DNA of 64,000 nt, taken from the NCBI GenBank assembly GCA_910585455.1, contig CAJUEL010000001.1, positions 62,001 through 126,000 of the forward strand. Reading direction: 5' to 3'. The DNA is from an uncultured Eisenbergiella sp. Its GTDB lineage: Bacteria > Bacillota > Clostridia > Lachnospirales > Lachnospiraceae. The notes under the pieces are model-generated. The model was given only the letters and a program-made list of their open reading frames with translations, had not been told where the DNA came from and ran no database searches. Made by a program: the position numbers and the translations under genes. Below are positions 61,466 to 64,000 of the stretch, piece after piece. Numbering within the stretch: the first letter of the stretch is position 1; each line of letters begins with the position of its first letter.

Positions 61466-62665
61466 TCATTTCACATAATATGCCGCAATCCGCTCCACCG
61501 CCGTAATCACGTCCTCCACATCCCGGTCGCTCATGCTGTAATACAGCGGCAGGCTGAGAATTTCCTCATACAGCTTTTCCGCCTTCGGGCAAAGTCCCTT
61601 TTCATAGCCCAGCCTCTGATACCAGGGAAAATAATAAACCGGTATATAATGCACGTTACAGCATATATTTTCCGCTCCCAGCGCCTCAAAAAACTGCTTC
61701 CTGTCAATGGTCAGCCGTTCCGGATTGATCCGCAGAATATACAAATGCCGTGTGGTATCGGATTCCGGAATTTCCTCCTGCACAATAACCTGCGGAATTT
61801 TCCGGAAGGCTTCATCATATCTGGCGACAATCTCCTTCCGGCGCGCCCGGAAGATTTCCAGCTTGTCAAGCTGGCTCAATAAAAGTCCCGCCTGAATATC
61901 CGTCATCCGGTAATTGAAGCCCAGCTCCTGCTGCTCATAATACCAGGGACCATCTATTTCCTTAAGCATCCTTTCCGGATCCTTCGTAATGCCGTGGGTA
62001 CGGAAAAGCACGAGCTTTTCATAAAGCGCCCTGTCGTTTGTCGTCACGGCGCCGCCCTCGCCCGCCGTCACCGTTTTGGCCGGATGGAAGCTGAAGGTGG
62101 TCATATCCGCAATGGAGCCGGTGGGCTGTCCCTTGTACCTTGTCCCGATGGAATGTGCGCCGTCCGTGATGAGCAAAAGCTGATGCTCCCGGCAGATCGC
62201 AAGCAGCTCGTCAAGCTGCGCAGATTGCCCCGTGTAGTCCACCGCCACCACCGCCTTCGTCCGCGGCGTCACACGGGCGCGCACGCTTTCCGGGTCGATG
62301 TTATACGTCTTTTCATTAATGTCCGCAAAGACCGGCTTTCCTCCGCAATAGAGCGCGCAGTTGGCGGACGCCGCGAAGGTGATGGGCGTGGTGATCACCT
62401 CATCCCCCTCCCCAATGCCCGCCGCAAGGCAGGCGATGTGCAGCGCCGCCGTTCCGTTGCTGACCGCCACCGCATATTTCGCCCCCGTAATTTCACAAAG
62501 CCTTTGCTCCAGCTCTCCGATCTTCGGACCGCAGGTGATATCTCTTCCCTTTAATACATCCATCACCGCCTGACAGTCCGCCTCATCCAGGCAATGTCGC
62601 GTATAAAATATTTTTGTATCCCGCACGGGCGTACCGCCCGCTATCGCCGGTTTTTCCGTCATCAT
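61466..62665 (-). CDS. pseC: UDP-4-amino-4,6-dideoxy-N-acetyl-beta-L-altrosamine transaminase
   Basis: 399 aa DegT/DnrJ/EryC1/StrS aminotransferase. PLP Lys in FSFHPAKTVTAGEGGAVTTN (about 193), the Asp in LLLITDGAHSIGTRYKG and VAVSNGTAALHIACLAAGIG; GFNYRMTDIQAGLLLSQLDK and the C-terminal NVHYIPVYYFPWYQRLGYEK match PseC. It puts the 4-amino group on the 4-keto-hexose made by PseB, which is not in the window. ATG at 62665 overlaps the leuA stop as ATGA with GGAGGG upstream. Confidence 0.92.
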   Translation of the reverse strand: MMTEKPAIAGGTPVRDTKIFYTRHCLDEADCQAVMDVLKGRDITCGPKIGELEQRLCEITGAKYAVAVSNGTAALHIACLAAGIGEGDEVITTPITFAASANCALYCGGKPVFADINEKTYNIDPESVRARVTPRTKAVVAVDYTGQSAQLDELLAICREHQLLLITDGAHSIGTRYKGQPTGSIADMTTFSFHPAKTVTAGEGGAVTTNDRALYEKLVLFRTHGITKDPERMLKEIDGPWYYEQQELGFNYRMTDIQAGLLLSQLDKLEIFRARRKEIVARYDEAFRKIPQVIVQEEIPESDTTRHLYILRINPERLTIDRKQFFEALGAENICCNVHYIPVYYFPWYQRLGYEKGLCPKAEKLYEEILSLPLYYSMSDRDVEDVITAVERIAAYYVK

Positions 62666-64000
62666 TTTCCCTCCAAAAGTCCCAGCCGGTTCACCGCGGA
62701 GAAGATCGCGCGCACGGACGCCCGGGTGATGTTGGAGCTGACGCCAACGCCGTAGGTCACGCGCCCGCTTTCCCCATCCAGCATGTGGATATATGCCGCC
62801 GCCTGGGAGTTGGAGCCGCTCTGCAGCGCGTGCTCCTCATAATCCAGCACCTTGATGCTCAGTCCGAAGGTCTCCTTTAGGCCCCGCTGCACCGCGTCGA
62901 TGGGACCGTTCCCGACCGCCACAAACTCTTTGATTTCACCGCCACAGAGCGTATAGTCCACCGTAACCTTCGTATCGAATTCTCCCGCGTCCGCCTGTGC
63001 GCTCAAATCCTCCACGCGCAGCCTTCTGAAATGCAGCGGCTCCTTCCGGTTCAGGTACTGCTCCCGGAAATTGTTCATGATTTGCTCCGGAGAAACCTCT
63101 CCCTGCTTTTCGGATATTTCCTGAATGACGTTGGCAAATTCCTTGTGCATCGCCTTGGGCAGCTTGAAGCCGAAATAGGTATCCATGATGAACGCCACGC
63201 CGCCCTTACCCGACTGGGAATTAATACGCACGATCGGCTCGTATTCTCTGCCGATATCCGCCGGATCGATGGGCAGATAGGGCACCTGCCAGGTCTGGCT
63301 GTTCCGCTCCTTCATCGCCTGCACGCCCTTGTTGATGGCGTCCTGATGGGAACCGGAAAAGGCGGTGAACACCAGCTTGCCCGCATAAGGGTGTCTCGGA
63401 TGAATCGGAATCTTGCAGCATCTTTCATATATCTCGATAATTTCGTTGACATGACCGATTTCCAGTCCCGGATCAATGCCCTGTGAAAACATGTTGTAGG
63501 CGATATTGAGCACATCCACATTTCCGGTACGCTCACCGTTTCCAAACAGCGTGCCTTCCACACGCTCTGCTCCCGCCAAAAGCGCGAGCTCCGAGCTTGC
63601 CACACCGGTTCCCCTGTCGTTATGGGGATGAATGCTCAATATGATGCTCTCCCTGTCCTCAAAATGATAATTCATCCACTCAATCTGGTCCGCATAAACG
63701 TTGGGCGTGGTCATTTCCACCGTAGAGGGGAGATTGATGATGATCGGATTTTCTTTGGTAGCGCCCCAGGTTTTCTGCACTGCCGTGCAGATTTCCAGCG
63801 CGAAATCCAGCTCCGTTCCTGTGAAGCTTTCGGGAGAATACTCCAGAATGATCTTTCCCGGGAAATTCTTCGCCCGCTCCTTCACCCACTTCGTGCCGTT
63901 TACCGCGATTTCCACGATCTGGGGGCGGTCCATATGAAACACCACGTCCCGCTGCAGGGTGGAGGTGGAATTGTAAATATGCACGATCGCCTGCTTACAG
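62662..64000 (-). CDS. leuA: 2-Isopropylmalate synthase, 5' end beyond the window
   Basis: The open frame continues through the right edge (codons before VHIYNSTSTLQRDVVFHMDR are CKQAI), so the N-terminus is missing. 440+ codons show the DRE-TIM barrel ENPIIINLPSTVEMTTPNVY, IILSIHPHNDRGTGVASSEL (metal His-x-His region), VEGTLFGNGERTGNVDVLNI and the C-terminal allosteric domain (GNGPIDAVQRGLKETFGLSI, GVGVSSNITRASVRAIFSAV). The long LeuA type makes 2-isopropylmalate from 2-ketoisovalerate and acetyl-CoA. Four-base overlap with pseC is unexpected for a leucine gene. Confidence 0.92.
   Translation of the reverse strand, partial: CKQAIVHIYNSTSTLQRDVVFHMDRPQIVEIAVNGTKWVKERAKNFPGKIILEYSPESFTGTELDFALEICTAVQKTWGATKENPIIINLPSTVEMTTPNVYADQIEWMNYHFEDRESIILSIHPHNDRGTGVASSELALLAGAERVEGTLFGNGERTGNVDVLNIAYNMFSQGIDPGLEIGHVNEIIEIYERCCKIPIHPRHPYAGKLVFTAFSGSHQDAINKGVQAMKERNSQTWQVPYLPIDPADIGREYEPIVRINSQSGKGGVAFIMDTYFGFKLPKAMHKEFANVIQEISEKQGEVSPEQIMNNFREQYLNRKEPLHFRRLRVEDLSAQADAGEFDTKVTVDYTLCGGEIKEFVAVGNGPIDAVQRGLKETFGLSIKVLDYEEHALQSGSNSQAAAYIHMLDGESGRVTYGVGVSSNITRASVRAIFSAVNRLGLLEGK

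Noticed and set aside
1..64000. tRNA, rRNA and complete insertion sequences
   Set aside because: No cloverleaf, rRNA segment, transposase or paired terminal repeats could be recognised by eye. tRNAscan and ISfinder would be decisive.

Overview
The window reads as chromosome of an anaerobic Clostridia-type Firmicute, most likely a gut Lachnospiraceae relative. The signs are strong AGGAGG-type ribosome sites, TTGACA/TATAAT promoters with 17-bp spacers, an LplBC-type sugar ABC importer, a four-domain flavodiiron protein ending in rubredoxin, and many accessory AAA/nuclease genes. No rRNA, tRNA, CRISPR array, complete insertion sequence or phage was seen. The species cannot be named from this sequence alone.

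1-14 kb is accessory. It holds a LytR-CpsA-Psr cell-wall protein with an acidic repeat tail, an EEP-fold hydrolase, AzlCD, a large SF1 helicase-nuclease, a DUF262 + HEPN pair on AT-rich DNA, a GNAT enzyme, an HTH + HipA-like kinase pair with an upstream palindrome, an AAA-ATPase/PD-(D/E)XK protein and a membrane acyltransferase. Much of it looks like a defence or toxin-antitoxin hotspot.

14-28 kb is a sugar utilisation cluster on the minus strand: an LplB/LplC/solute-binding importer, an uncharacterised TIM-barrel glycosidase-like protein, an AGE-type epimerase, a ThuA protein, a Gfo/Idh/MocA dehydrogenase, a TIM-barrel isomerase, NagA, a NagB-like enzyme with an altered catalytic residue and an (alpha/alpha)6-barrel protein. 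A divergent AraC regulator sits inside it. The substrate is probably an N-acetylhexosamine-containing glycan.

28.6-37.7 kb is a second catabolic operon: IolB-like isomerase, fused EtfB-EtfA, FGGY kinase, PfkB kinase, Fe-S reductase, FAD oxidase and a truncated sugar isomerase, divergent from an RpiR regulator with repeated operator-like sites. Sugar phosphorylation is here combined with flavin/ETF electron transfer. At 37.8-38.1 kb lies a compact par/Fst-like type I toxin-antitoxin locus.

38-45.6 kb holds a GH51 arabinofuranosidase with its LacI regulator and a clear operator. Upstream on the same strand is an EcoRII-like restriction-modification operon (C5 methylase with an RHH head, Vsr, EcoRII, Nudix) that runs into lacI, followed by a MATE exporter. 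45.9-54.2 kb is redox and regulation: flavodiiron protein, a MerR regulator with a 19-bp-spacer promoter, a DUF4143 ATPase behind three 33-bp-spaced repeats, a TetR/flavodoxin/AEC set and a CcdA-thioredoxin fusion.

54.2-64 kb begins with a YhcG remnant and then a pseudaminic-acid locus. pseF, a PLP decarboxylase-like gene, pseI and pseG lie behind a structured leader, converging with leuA (cut by the window edge), pseC, a glycosyltransferase and an ATP-grasp ligase. PseB and PseH are not in the window.
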